Assembly: GCA_937904375.1 (NCBI GenBank)
Contig: CALDIG010000240.1
Coordinates: forward strand, 1-8,009
Direction: 5' to 3'
DNA: 8,009 bases
Source: an uncultured Prevotellaceae bacterium
GTDB lineage: Bacteria; Bacteroidota; Bacteroidia; Bacteroidales; Muribaculaceae
Shown here piece by piece: positions 1 through 6,121 of the stretch. Made by a program: the position numbers and the translations under genes. The first letter of the stretch is position 1. Every line of letters starts with the position of its first letter. Below the pieces are notes generated by a model. That model was not told the DNA's origin, made no database searches, and saw only the letters and a program-made list of their open reading frames with translations.

Positions 1-36
1 ATGTCTCAACCTAACACAGGTTTTTGCAGGTGTCCC

Positions 37-65
37 AAAAAACTCGCCACTATAGTATGGCGAGT
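37..65 (-). terminator. Rho-independent terminator of the toxin-antitoxin operon
   Basis: Read on the minus strand, ACTCGCCA (65-58) pairs perfectly with TGGCGAGT (49-42) around an 8-base loop. A run of T (complement of the A run 37-42) follows at once. It lies about 20 bases past the toxin stop codon and on the right strand to end the lplA/antitoxin/toxin transcript. The stem is short but perfect and GC-rich at its core. Confidence 0.75.
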
Positions 66-84
66 GATAATCATTCTATATTTA

Positions 85-360
85 CTACTTATCGTCGTAG
101 TGCCCATAGGCTGTGAGGACAATAACAACAACTTCAGTCTCAAAAACACGATAAACTAATCTGTGTTTTTTTGTGATTTGTCGGCTCCATCGTCCCTCGG
201 GCAAGCCCTTGAGTGGCTCAGGATGACCAATTCCTGTCTTTGGATGTGTTCTAAGTTCGTCAATTAAACGCTGAACCTTAGCAAATGTCTTAGGTTCATG
301 TTTCGCAAGTTTTGCGAGGCCTATATTTGCCTCGGGTGTGAATCTCACCTCATATAGCAT
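85..360 (-). CDS. YoeB/Txe-family toxin, mRNA interferase
   Basis: A 91-residue protein of the YoeB/Txe branch of the RelE superfamily. These toxins are ribosome-dependent endoribonucleases that cleave mRNA in the A site when freed from the antitoxin. The family core is intact: HPEPLKG at 46-52, RWSRQI at 57-62, HRLVYRV at 66-72, and GHY near the end (86-88). By alignment with E. coli YoeB the catalytic trio E46/R65/H83 corresponds to E48/R67/H87, with the penultimate-type Tyr as Y88, so the toxin should be active. Three residues follow that Tyr, whereas E. coli YoeB ends there. I chose the ATG at 360; a GTG at 366 would add two residues. With this start the gene overlaps the antitoxin stop by 11 bases, the usual sign of translational coupling. 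The gene symbol is withheld because the partner is not a YefM protein. Confidence 0.9.
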   Translation of the reverse strand: MLYEVRFTPEANIGLAKLAKHEPKTFAKVQRLIDELRTHPKTGIGHPEPLKGLPEGRWSRQITKKHRLVYRVFETEVVVIVLTAYGHYDDK

Positions 361-613
361 AGCCACATCGTTTTAGCATGTCGGATAAAGATTCTCCTGG
401 TAACAGAGTGGTGTATTCTCCTTTTGCATATTGAGACTCAGCTTCCTCAATATGCTTAAAGAACTCCTCCTTTGTCATCTCGGTGGGGTCATTTTTCTTT
501 GCTACAAGCTTTTTCAAATATTTGGCGAGCTGTTTCATGAGCTTCTCGTCATCGGCAATCTCAGCCATGTCACGAAAAATCTGGACATTTATTTCACTTG
601 ATGTCATAACCAT
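350..613 (-). CDS. Antitoxin partner of the YoeB/Txe toxin, non-YefM type
   Basis: A small charged protein encoded just upstream of the toxin and overlapping its start, the standard antitoxin-first order. From the ATG at 613 it has 87 residues. The first two thirds are rich in Lys, Glu and Leu and probably helical (KLMKQLAKYLKKLVAKK, about 24-40). A TKEEFF motif lies at about 47-52, and an acidic, less ordered tail contains LPGESLSDML (71-80), which is probably the toxin-wrapping part. I see no Phd/YefM fold signature. The sequence resembles small proteins often paired with RelE/YoeB toxins in Bacteroidetes (family memory, not a search). The open frame extends to an ATG at 649, giving 99 residues. 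I prefer the ATG at 613 (or 607) because family members as I recall them begin near MTSSEIN, and because a promoter start point near 658 would leave almost no leader for the longer form. Confidence 0.75.
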   Translation of the reverse strand: MVMTSSEINVQIFRDMAEIADDEKLMKQLAKYLKKLVAKKNDPTEMTKEEFFKHIEEAESQYAKGEYTTLLPGESLSDMLKRCGYAI

Positions 614-663
614 TACATTGTTTTGATTTCTGAGTGCAAAATTACTCATAATTAGTGAAAAAA

Positions 664-694
664 CAAACTAAAGTTCTAGGTTTTTATTCGCAAA
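664..694 (-). promoter_or_regulatory. Bacteroidetes-type promoter for the toxin-antitoxin operon
   Basis: On the minus strand, TTTG (694-691) is followed after 19 bases by TTAGTTTG (671-664). This fits the Bacteroides consensus TTTG-N19-21-TAnnTTTG with one mismatch. The -7 box covers the lplA stop codon (670-668) and the -33 box lies in the end of lplA. The pair could therefore be transcribed alone even though it sits directly behind lplA. Start of transcription is expected near 658, which favours the antitoxin ATG at 613. Confidence 0.55.
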
Positions 695-1669
695 CAACAA
701 GTTCAGCAATTGCTCTTGAGCGAGGTTCATTATCACCCTTGAGATGTTCAAATCACTCAATGCTTTTTCTATCTCGGTCTCAGTGAATTGGCAGCCTTTT
801 AGGCGGGAGGTTATGCTGTCGGTATCTCCCAGCAGGAAGAAGTCGCCGGCGATGTTGATGCTGTGGATGATGTTGTGATTCAGCTCTAAGCTGATGTGGA
901 ACTCTCCCACGCCGTCGAGGCGGCCTGTGCGCTCCATGTTGCAGCGCGGGTTGTTGCCCAGGATGAACTCGGGGGTGAGGTAACCAGCCTCAATGTGCTC
1001 TATCGCTGCTATGTCGCTGTCGCCGAGCATTATCTCTCCATCGCACAGGGTGCTGTGGGCGTGTTGCTGAAACTCCTCGATGCTCATTGTGAGGTAGCGG
1101 TTGAGCGTGGTGATGTGGCTCTTAACGCTTTTCACCCCTTTGGAGTCGAGTTTTGTTGCCGATGGCGTAATGGCTCGGAGCATGTTTTCCATATTGGTGT
1201 CATAGAGCATGGTACCATGCACGATGCTCACGCCTGGCAGGTGATAGAAGGCGTTGCCGCTCACCTTGCGCCCCTCGACCATGATGTCGTTGCGGCTCGT
1301 GTCGCTAGCGTCAAGCCCCAAGTCCTTGAGCATCGCCACTATGGCGTGGGTGTAGCGGGCAAAGGTGGTGGTCACGTCGTCGCTGCGGGTGATGTAGCTG
1401 AACATGATGTTGTCCATGTCGGCATAGACGCTGCCGCCACCGCTCTTGCGGCGGTAATACTCGATGCCGTGCTCCTTGCAGTAGGCCACGTTCACCTCGC
1501 TGTCGATGAGCTGGTTGCGGCCAAAAATCACGGTGGGTTTCACGCGCCAGGTGAAGAACAGCTCGTCGATGCTTTTGTCGTCCTTAAGCAACTGAGCGGC
1601 ATGTTCCTCCATTGCAAGATTGAACGTGAGCCGCCGCACCTTGTCATTGGGTAATTTCAGGTATTTCAT
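668..1669 (-). CDS. lplA: Lipoate-protein ligase A
   Basis: A 333-residue enzyme (E. coli LplA is 338) that activates free lipoate with ATP and joins it to the lysine of lipoyl domains in E2 subunits of 2-oxoacid dehydrogenases and in glycine-cleavage H protein. It is cytosolic and serves lipoate salvage. The N-terminal BPL/LplA catalytic domain shows RRKSGGGSVY at 73-82 (lipoyl-adenylate binding), RND at 126-128, GRKVSGNAF at 133-141 with the catalytic lysine K135, and HGTML at 151-155. The C-terminal accessory domain (about 220-333) keeps the family's NNPRCN and GDFF segments. The frame is open to an ATG at 1705, but a TATCTTTG promoter box at 1700-1693 lies inside that extension and homology starts at MKYL, so the ATG at 1669 is used. 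No lipoylated target gene is nearby. It is divergent from the LRR gene and upstream of the toxin-antitoxin pair on the same strand. Confidence 0.9.
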   Translation of the reverse strand: MKYLKLPNDKVRRLTFNLAMEEHAAQLLKDDKSIDELFFTWRVKPTVIFGRNQLIDSEVNVAYCKEHGIEYYRRKSGGGSVYADMDNIMFSYITRSDDVTTTFARYTHAIVAMLKDLGLDASDTSRNDIMVEGRKVSGNAFYHLPGVSIVHGTMLYDTNMENMLRAITPSATKLDSKGVKSVKSHITTLNRYLTMSIEEFQQHAHSTLCDGEIMLGDSDIAAIEHIEAGYLTPEFILGNNPRCNMERTGRLDGVGEFHISLELNHNIIHSINIAGDFFLLGDTDSITSRLKGCQFTETEIEKALSDLNISRVIMNLAQEQLLNLLFANKNLEL

Positions 1670-1692
1670 AGTATGTTTTCTAAATAATTGTT

Positions 1693-1700
1693 CAAAGATA
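1693..1700 (-). promoter_or_regulatory. -7 box of the lplA promoter
   Basis: TATCTTTG on the minus strand matches TAnnTTTG exactly and lies 24 bases before the lplA ATG at 1669. At the expected -33 position only an AATG is seen near 1725-1722, so the upstream half is weak. Its place rules against translation starting at 1705. Confidence 0.45.
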
Positions 1701-1793
1701 AGCATTTTTCCTTTAATGCATCATTTTTTTTGGAAAAGGAGAGATTTTTGCGATAAGTTGAGCGTTTTTTATCAAATATCCCCAAAAAGTAGT

Positions 1794-1801
1794 TATCTTT
1801 G
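1794..1801 (+). promoter_or_regulatory. -7 box of the LRR gene promoter
   Basis: TATCTTTG is an exact TAnnTTTG match 40 bases before the ATG at 1842, followed by an AT-rich leader. No good TTTG stands 19-21 bases upstream; only a T run at 1765-1770 is near. There is no Shine-Dalgarno sequence before the ATG, as is common in this phylum. Confidence 0.5.
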
Positions 1802-1841
1802 CAAAAATTGCAAAATAACAATCAATTAAAAATACATACAC

Positions 1842-3704
1842 ATGAAAACAAGACTACTTGCATTTCTTTTATTGATAATGGCAGCAGCGATGCACGCCAG
1901 CGCTTACGACTTTATGGTCAATGGCTTGTGCTATAACTTTAACGACAACGGAACGAGCGTCACTGTGACATATCAAAACTCCACACAGCCTTATTATTCA
2001 AACCTTAGCAGTTCACTGACAATCCCATCAAGTGTCACCTACAATGGCAAGACTTACGTAGTGACCTCAATTGGCGACCAAGCCTTCCGTCAGTGCTTTG
2101 GTTTGAGGTCGGTAACAATCCCGAATTCAGTGACCTCTATAGGTGAAGAGGCCTTTTATTTTAGCCATGGCATTACTTCGTTAACCATGGGTAATTCAGT
2201 GACCTCTATAGGCAGATCTTGTTTCAATAATTGTCGAAGTTTAACTACAATATCTATTCCAAGCTCGGTGACCGAGATTGGCTATAATGCCTTTTATGCT
2301 TGTGAAAGTTTGACACGAGTTGATATAACCAGTCTTGCTGCCTGGTGCAATATCAATTTTCTCAATGATTTTGCAAATCCCTTATATTGGGCTAAGAATC
2401 TATATCTAAACGGAACAAAGATTACCCATCTCTCGATTCCAAGCACTGTGACAAAAATCAAAGCAAACGCATTTGTTTGTGATACATGTCTGACACAAGT
2501 GACAATCCCAAGTTCGGTGATAGAGATGGGTAGCAACACATTCTATAACTGCACTAACTTGACACGTGTCAACATCAGCGACCTTACCGCATGGTGCAAT
2601 ATCAACATCCCAAACTCCACATCTAATCCATTATACTATGGCAAGAACCTCTATCTAAACAGCACCAAAGTCACCAATCTCACGATTCCGAATGGTGTGA
2701 CCAGTATCAAGAATTATGTTTTTGATGGCTGCACATCGATAACAAAAGTTACCATTCCAAATTCGGTGACCTCGATTGGCAACTATGCTTTCAGTGGCTG
2801 CACTGGCATGACGCAGGTGACCATGGGCAATGCGGTGAACTCAGTTGGCTCTTCGGCATTCAGCAATTGCAGTGGCTTGACCAAAGTGAACATCAGCGAT
2901 GTTGCCGCTTGGTGCAATATCGATTTTGCTGATAACACAAGCAACCCATTAAATAATGCTCAAAATCTATACTTGAATAACAGCAAGATAACACATCTTG
3001 AGATACCTGAGGGAGTGACTAAGATAAAGAAATATGTGTTCTACAAATGCTCTGGCTTGGAAACAGCTAAAATCCCCAACTCGGTGACCGAAATTGGCGA
3101 CTGCGCTTTTAGACTTTGTGGCGGTTTGACAAAGGTCAATATACCCAATTCATTGACAACAATCGGATTTTACACATTTAGGGATTGCTCAAGTTTGTTG
3201 TCTATCAGTATCCCCAACTCGGTGACAGCCATCGGGACTGCACCTTTTGAAAATTGCACAAGTCTGGAATCGGTGACAATCCCAGGATCGGTGACAAAGA
3301 TAGAGAACTGGGCATTCAATGGCTGTAGCAATCTCAACGTGGCGGTGTCAAAGATAAGCAACCCACAGGACGTGACCTATACTAACAGCAGCACTTCAAA
3401 CCGCATTTTCAGTGGCATCCCCGCGACAAGCACGCTCTATGTCCCCAAAGGTACTACCGACAAGTACCTCCTTGAGCAGTATGGCGACAAGCCCAACCCA
3501 TGGCTGGCATTTGGCAATGTGCTGGAACTCATTGACGGTGACGTGAACATCGACGGGCAAATCACCAGTGCCGATGTCACGGCAATCTACAACTGCCTGC
3601 TCGATGACGACAACAGCTACATCGCCACTTGCGACATCAACGGTGACGGCAACATCACCGCCGCTGATGTCACAGCCATCTACAATATGCTCTTGGGAGA
3701 GTAA
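1842..3704 (+). CDS. Secreted BspA-type leucine-rich-repeat protein with C-terminal dockerin-like module
   Basis: A 620-residue Sec-exported protein. Residues 1-21 form a signal peptide (MKTR, hydrophobic core, ASA before Y22); no lipobox Cys is present. Residues about 22-75 form the usual N-terminal cap. From about 75 to 500 there are LRR_5/TpLRR (BspA-like) repeats with a period near 23, consensus L..V.IP.SVTSIG..AF..C. Three longer units carry AAWCNI/TAWCNI and NPL....NLYLN at about 161-197, 244-280 and 350-386. After the cap with LYVPKGTTDKY (532-542), residues about 566-619 hold two EF-hand-like dockerin loops: D567/N569/D571/D578 and D598/N600/D602/D609. The family acts in cell-surface binding; a ligand cannot be read from the sequence. 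No type IX sorting domain is seen. The gene looks more AT-rich than galK and beyond. It stands alone between a divergent lplA and a repeat-bearing gap. Confidence 0.9.
   Translation: MKTRLLAFLLLIMAAAMHASAYDFMVNGLCYNFNDNGTSVTVTYQNSTQPYYSNLSSSLTIPSSVTYNGKTYVVTSIGDQAFRQCFGLRSVTIPNSVTSIGEEAFYFSHGITSLTMGNSVTSIGRSCFNNCRSLTTISIPSSVTEIGYNAFYACESLTRVDITSLAAWCNINFLNDFANPLYWAKNLYLNGTKITHLSIPSTVTKIKANAFVCDTCLTQVTIPSSVIEMGSNTFYNCTNLTRVNISDLTAWCNINIPNSTSNPLYYGKNLYLNSTKVTNLTIPNGVTSIKNYVFDGCTSITKVTIPNSVTSIGNYAFSGCTGMTQVTMGNAVNSVGSSAFSNCSGLTKVNISDVAAWCNIDFADNTSNPLNNAQNLYLNNSKITHLEIPEGVTKIKKYVFYKCSGLETAKIPNSVTEIGDCAFRLCGGLTKVNIPNSLTTIGFYTFRDCSSLLSISIPNSVTAIGTAPFENCTSLESVTIPGSVTKIENWAFNGCSNLNVAVSKISNPQDVTYTNSSTSNRIFSGIPATSTLYVPKGTTDKYLLEQYGDKPNPWLAFGNVLELIDGDVNIDGQITSADVTAIYNCLLDDDNSYIATCDINGDGNITAADVTAIYNMLLGE
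2124..2212 (+). repeat. 20-bp direct repeat one LRR unit apart
   Basis: The same 20 bases, beginning AATTCAGTGACC, occur at 2124-2143 and 2193-2212, 69 bases or exactly 23 codons apart. They encode NSVTSIG in neighbouring leucine-rich repeats. Identity at the DNA level, while the rest of the units differ, points to a fairly recent unit duplication or gene conversion. Confidence 0.75.
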
Positions 3705-3707
3705 TAT

Positions 3708-3749
3708 AGTTCACAGTTCACATTTCTCAGTTCATAGTTTATAGTTGAG
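3708..3749 (+). repeat. Degenerate 7-base tandem repeat (AGTTCAN type)
   Basis: Six consecutive heptamers start three bases after the LRR stop codon. The first two are identical (AGTTCAC); then ATTTCTC, AGTTCAT, AGTTTAT and AGTTGAG follow. The rest of the gap to 3947 is T- and G-rich (many TTGTTG runs, plus a short CAACAA/TTGTTG palindrome at 3753-3765). I find no terminator hairpin with a T run for the LRR gene. A similar heptamer set lies at 6056-6084. Confidence 0.7.
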
Positions 3750-3891
3750 TTGCAACAATTTGTTGTGATTTTGTTGTTCATGTTGTTTGATGTGGCGGTA
3801 GAACAGATTCGGGATGTTGTCTTCGGGTTGTGACAAACCTTAAATTTGTTGAAATTTTGGGAAACATTGCTCTTGTTTCCAAATAATGTTG

Positions 3892-3910
3892 TATCTTCGT
3901 GCAATCTTTG
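3892..3910 (+). promoter_or_regulatory. Candidate -7 boxes upstream of galK
   Basis: Two near matches to TAnnTTTG lie close together: TATCTTCG at 3892-3899 and AATCTTTG at 3903-3910, each one base off. For the first, ATTG at 3866-3869 stands 22 bases upstream as a poor -33 box. They are 38-56 bases before the galK ATG, a normal leader length. The choice between them is open. Confidence 0.35.
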
Positions 3911-3947
3911 CAAACGTAGAGTAAAAACACCAAAAACTATATCACAA

Positions 3948-5078
3948 ATGAAAGAGAAAATCATCGCTTTATTCAAGAAGCGCTTTGGCGCTGAGCCAGT
4001 GATGTATGCATCGGCTGGACGCATTAACCTTATTGGAGAACACACTGACTACAATGGCGGATTCGTATTCCCTGGTGCCATCGACAAATGTATCATGGCA
4101 GGCATCAAGGAGAACGGCACCGACAAGGTGCGTGTGTATAGTGCCGACCTCGACGCTTACACCGAGTTTGGCCTCAACGAGGAGGACAAGCCCGGGGAGC
4201 AGTGGGCATGCTACGTCTTTGGCGTGTGCCGCGAGACCATCAAGCGTGGCGGCACAGTCAGGGGCTTTGACGCCGTGTTTGCCGGCAATGTGCCGCTAGG
4301 TGCCGGACTTTCGTCATCGGCAGCCCTGGAGTCTTGCTTCGCCTTCGCCCTGAACGATATGTTCAACGATAACAAAATCGACAAGTTTGAGCTCGCCAAG
4401 ATTGGTCAGAGCACCGAGCACAACTACTGCGGCGTGAACTGCGGCATCATGGACCAGTTTGCCTCGGTATTTGGCAAGAAAGACCACCTCATGCGCCTCG
4501 ACTGTCGCTCGCTAGAGTACAAATACTATCCATTTGATGCTAAGGGCTACAAACTGGTGCTGCTCGACTCGAGAGTGAAGCATGAGCTCGTTGACTCGCC
4601 CTACAACAAGCGCCGTGAGTCGTGCGAGCGCGTGGCAGCCACCCTTGGCGTGGAGACCCTGCGCGATGCCTCGATGGAAATGCTGGAGGCTGCTCGTGAT
4701 AAAATCAGCGATGAGGACTACAAGCGCGCCGTCTATGTCATTGGTGAGAAGCAACGCGTGCTCGACGTGTGCGATGCCTTGGAGCGTGGCGACTTTGAGA
4801 CCGTGGGCCGTTGCATGTATGAGACCCATCAGGGCTTGAGCAAAGACTACGAGGTGAGCTGCGTAGAGCTCGACTACCTCAACGACATAGCCCGCGAGTG
4901 CGGTGTAACCGGCTCGCGCATCATGGGTGGCGGTTTTGGCGGTTGCACCATCAACCTGGTCAAGGATGAGCTTCACGACAAATTCATCGCCACCGCCTGC
5001 GAGAAGTTCAATGAGAAATATGGCCACGAGCCCAGAGTTTATGAGGTAATCATCAGCGACGGCGCAAGACGCCTCTAA
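3948..5078 (+). CDS. galK: Galactokinase
   Basis: A 376-residue GHMP kinase, near the usual 380-390 of bacterial GalK. It phosphorylates alpha-D-galactose at C1 with ATP, the first committed step of the Leloir pathway, in the cytosol. The galactokinase signature GRINLIGEHTDYN is at 24-36, including R25 and the sugar-binding E31/H32/D34 cluster. The phosphate-binding loop PLGAGLSSSAALE is at 116-128. GIMDQFA at 166-172 supplies the catalytic base D169, and the C-terminal GHMP motif GGGFGGC is at 327-333. The frame is open upstream to 3846, but homology begins at MKEKII, so the ATG at 3948 is used. It is the first of four co-directional genes. No galT, galE, galM or transporter gene is present in the window, although galactose genes are often clustered in this phylum. 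All key residues are present. Confidence 0.95.
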   Translation: MKEKIIALFKKRFGAEPVMYASAGRINLIGEHTDYNGGFVFPGAIDKCIMAGIKENGTDKVRVYSADLDAYTEFGLNEEDKPGEQWACYVFGVCRETIKRGGTVRGFDAVFAGNVPLGAGLSSSAALESCFAFALNDMFNDNKIDKFELAKIGQSTEHNYCGVNCGIMDQFASVFGKKDHLMRLDCRSLEYKYYPFDAKGYKLVLLDSRVKHELVDSPYNKRRESCERVAATLGVETLRDASMEMLEAARDKISDEDYKRAVYVIGEKQRVLDVCDALERGDFETVGRCMYETHQGLSKDYEVSCVELDYLNDIARECGVTGSRIMGGGFGGCTINLVKDELHDKFIATACEKFNEKYGHEPRVYEVIISDGARRL

Positions 5079-5090
5079 ATCAAGTTAAAA

Positions 5091-5135
5091 CTAGAAGATC
5101 TAGAATGTCTAGAACATCTAGAATTTCTATAATAG
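5091..5135 (+). repeat. 9-base tandem repeat with TCTAGA palindromes
   Basis: Five units of nine bases, consensus CTAGAANNT, run without interruption. The first four keep CTAGAA and the fifth is CTATAATAG. Each junction recreates the palindrome TCTAGA, so neighbouring units can pair with one another in several registers. The array fills most of the 72-base gap between galK and the nucleotidyltransferase gene. It lacks the T run expected of an intrinsic terminator. Confidence 0.75.
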
Positions 5136-5150
5136 AAGTTATCCTTTAAT

Positions 5151-6053
5151 ATGAAACCTACATTATTTGTTCTTGCTGCAGGTATGGGAAGCCGTTATGG
5201 CGGCCTCAAGCAGCTCGATGGTCTGGGACCTCACGGCGAGACCATCATGGATTATTCAATCTACGACGCTATCCAAAGCGGATTTGGCAAAGTGGTGTTT
5301 GTCATCCGTAAAGACTTCGAACAGGAGTTCCGCGACAAGATTCTCTCAAAATATGAGAGCAAGATTCCCACCGAGGTGGTATTCCAGTCGGTTGACGCTC
5401 TCCCCGAAGGGTTCACCTGCCCCGAGGACCGCACCAAGCCCTGGGGCACCAATCATGCCGTGCTTATGGGCAAAGACGTGATTAAGGAGCCGTTTGCTGT
5501 CATCAACAGCGACGACTTCTATGGTCGCAATTCCTTTGAGGTGCTAGCCAAAGCCCTGAGCGAGCTGCCCGACGACTCTCACGACCACTATTTCATGGTG
5601 GGCTTCAATGTGGGCAACACCATGAGCGAGAGCGGCACCGTGTCGCGCGGTGTTTGCGAGACCGAGAACGGACTTCTAACAAGCGTGGTGGAGCGTACCA
5701 AGATTGGCTACGACGAGAACCACGACATCATCTTCACCGAGGGCGACCTGGTGGAGAAACTGGAACCCACCACTCCCGTCTCGATGAACTTCTGGGGCTT
5801 TACTCCTGACTATTTTGAGCATAGCGAGAAATCGTTTGTAATCTTCCTCAACCAGAGCATCAACGTACCCAAGAGCGAGTTCTTCATCCCCATTGTGGTG
5901 AGCGAACTCGTGGAAAGCGGGCAATCGACAGTCGAGGTGCTGCGCACCGACTCGAAGTGGTTTGGCGTGACCTACAGCGAAGACCGCCCCGCTGTGGTCG
6001 AAAAGTTTGCCGAACTGCACCGTTTGGGTGTTTATCCCGAGAAGATGTTCTAA
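5151..6053 (+). CDS. Sugar-phosphate nucleotidyltransferase-like protein
   Basis: A 300-residue protein of the NTP_transferase (Rossmann-like GT-A) fold, the group that makes NDP-sugars from NTP and sugar-1-phosphate. The N-terminal nucleotide loop LAAGMGSRYGGLKQ is at 8-21. PWGTNHAVL (98-106) corresponds to the GT..A base-recognition segment, and NSDDFYG at 119-125 supplies the metal-binding aspartates. SMNFWGF at 211-217 fits the sugar-binding region. The segment after the first loop (LDGLGPHGETIMDYSIYDA) differs from RmlA, GalU and GlmU and is typical of an uncharacterised Bacteroidetes/Firmicutes subgroup, so the substrate is open. There is no left-handed beta-helix acyltransferase domain. 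It follows galK by 72 bases. A role in activating the galactokinase product is suggested only by this position. The ATG at 5151 matches the family start. Confidence 0.85.
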   Translation: MKPTLFVLAAGMGSRYGGLKQLDGLGPHGETIMDYSIYDAIQSGFGKVVFVIRKDFEQEFRDKILSKYESKIPTEVVFQSVDALPEGFTCPEDRTKPWGTNHAVLMGKDVIKEPFAVINSDDFYGRNSFEVLAKALSELPDDSHDHYFMVGFNVGNTMSESGTVSRGVCETENGLLTSVVERTKIGYDENHDIIFTEGDLVEKLEPTTPVSMNFWGFTPDYFEHSEKSFVIFLNQSINVPKSEFFIPIVVSELVESGQSTVEVLRTDSKWFGVTYSEDRPAVVEKFAELHRLGVYPEKMF

Positions 6054-6055
6054 AT

Positions 6056-6084
6056 GGTTTGAAGTTTAGGGTTTAGAGTTTAGA
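6056..6084 (+). repeat. Degenerate 7-base tandem repeat (AGTTTAG type)
   Basis: Four heptamers GGTTTGA, AGTTTAG, GGTTTAG and AGTTTAG begin two bases after the stop codon of the nucleotidyltransferase gene. Sequence and phase resemble the array at 3708-3749 on the same strand. The remaining bases to the fur-like start hold a 5-bp inverted repeat (AGAGA/TCTCT, 6082-6096) and an AT-rich stretch, but no convincing promoter. Confidence 0.65.
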
Positions 6085-6121
6085 GAAACAATCTCTTGCG
6101 AGTTTTTATATATTCCCGTTG

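Noticed and set aside
1..159. 53-codon plus-strand frame with a hydrophobic stretch that could be a small membrane protein
   Set aside because: It runs across the minus-strand terminator and antisense into the toxin gene. It has no promoter in view and its start is at the window edge.
896..1654. Long open frame of 252 codons on the plus strand
   Set aside because: It lies fully antisense to lplA, whose catalytic motifs are intact. Its product is an Ala/Val/His-rich composition with no domain, typical of a mirror frame in GC-rich coding DNA.
1620..1829. 69-codon plus-strand frame before the LRR gene
   Set aside because: It overlaps the lplA 5' end and both promoter boxes, and its product is low-complexity without any family likeness.
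3753..3765. CAACAA/TTGTTG palindrome in the gap behind the LRR gene
   Set aside because: The arms are separated by a single base, so no RNA hairpin can form, and TTGTTG occurs several times in this T/G-rich stretch by composition alone.
3680..4045. 121-codon minus-strand frame across the gap before galK
   Set aside because: Part of its length is translated heptamer repeat, and it overlaps both the LRR gene end and the galK start. It shows no domain.
4512..5027. 171-codon minus-strand frame inside galK
   Set aside because: Antisense shadow of a gene with complete GHMP kinase motifs; no recognisable domain.
5091..5135. Short repeat array considered as a CRISPR
   Set aside because: Units are nine bases with no spacers of regular length and no cas genes nearby; it is a simple tandem repeat.
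6082..6107. AGAGA/TCTCT inverted repeat followed by a T run before the fur-like gene, considered as a terminator or operator
   Set aside because: The stem has only five weak pairs and is separated from the T run by six bases. It is not strong enough to call without experiments.
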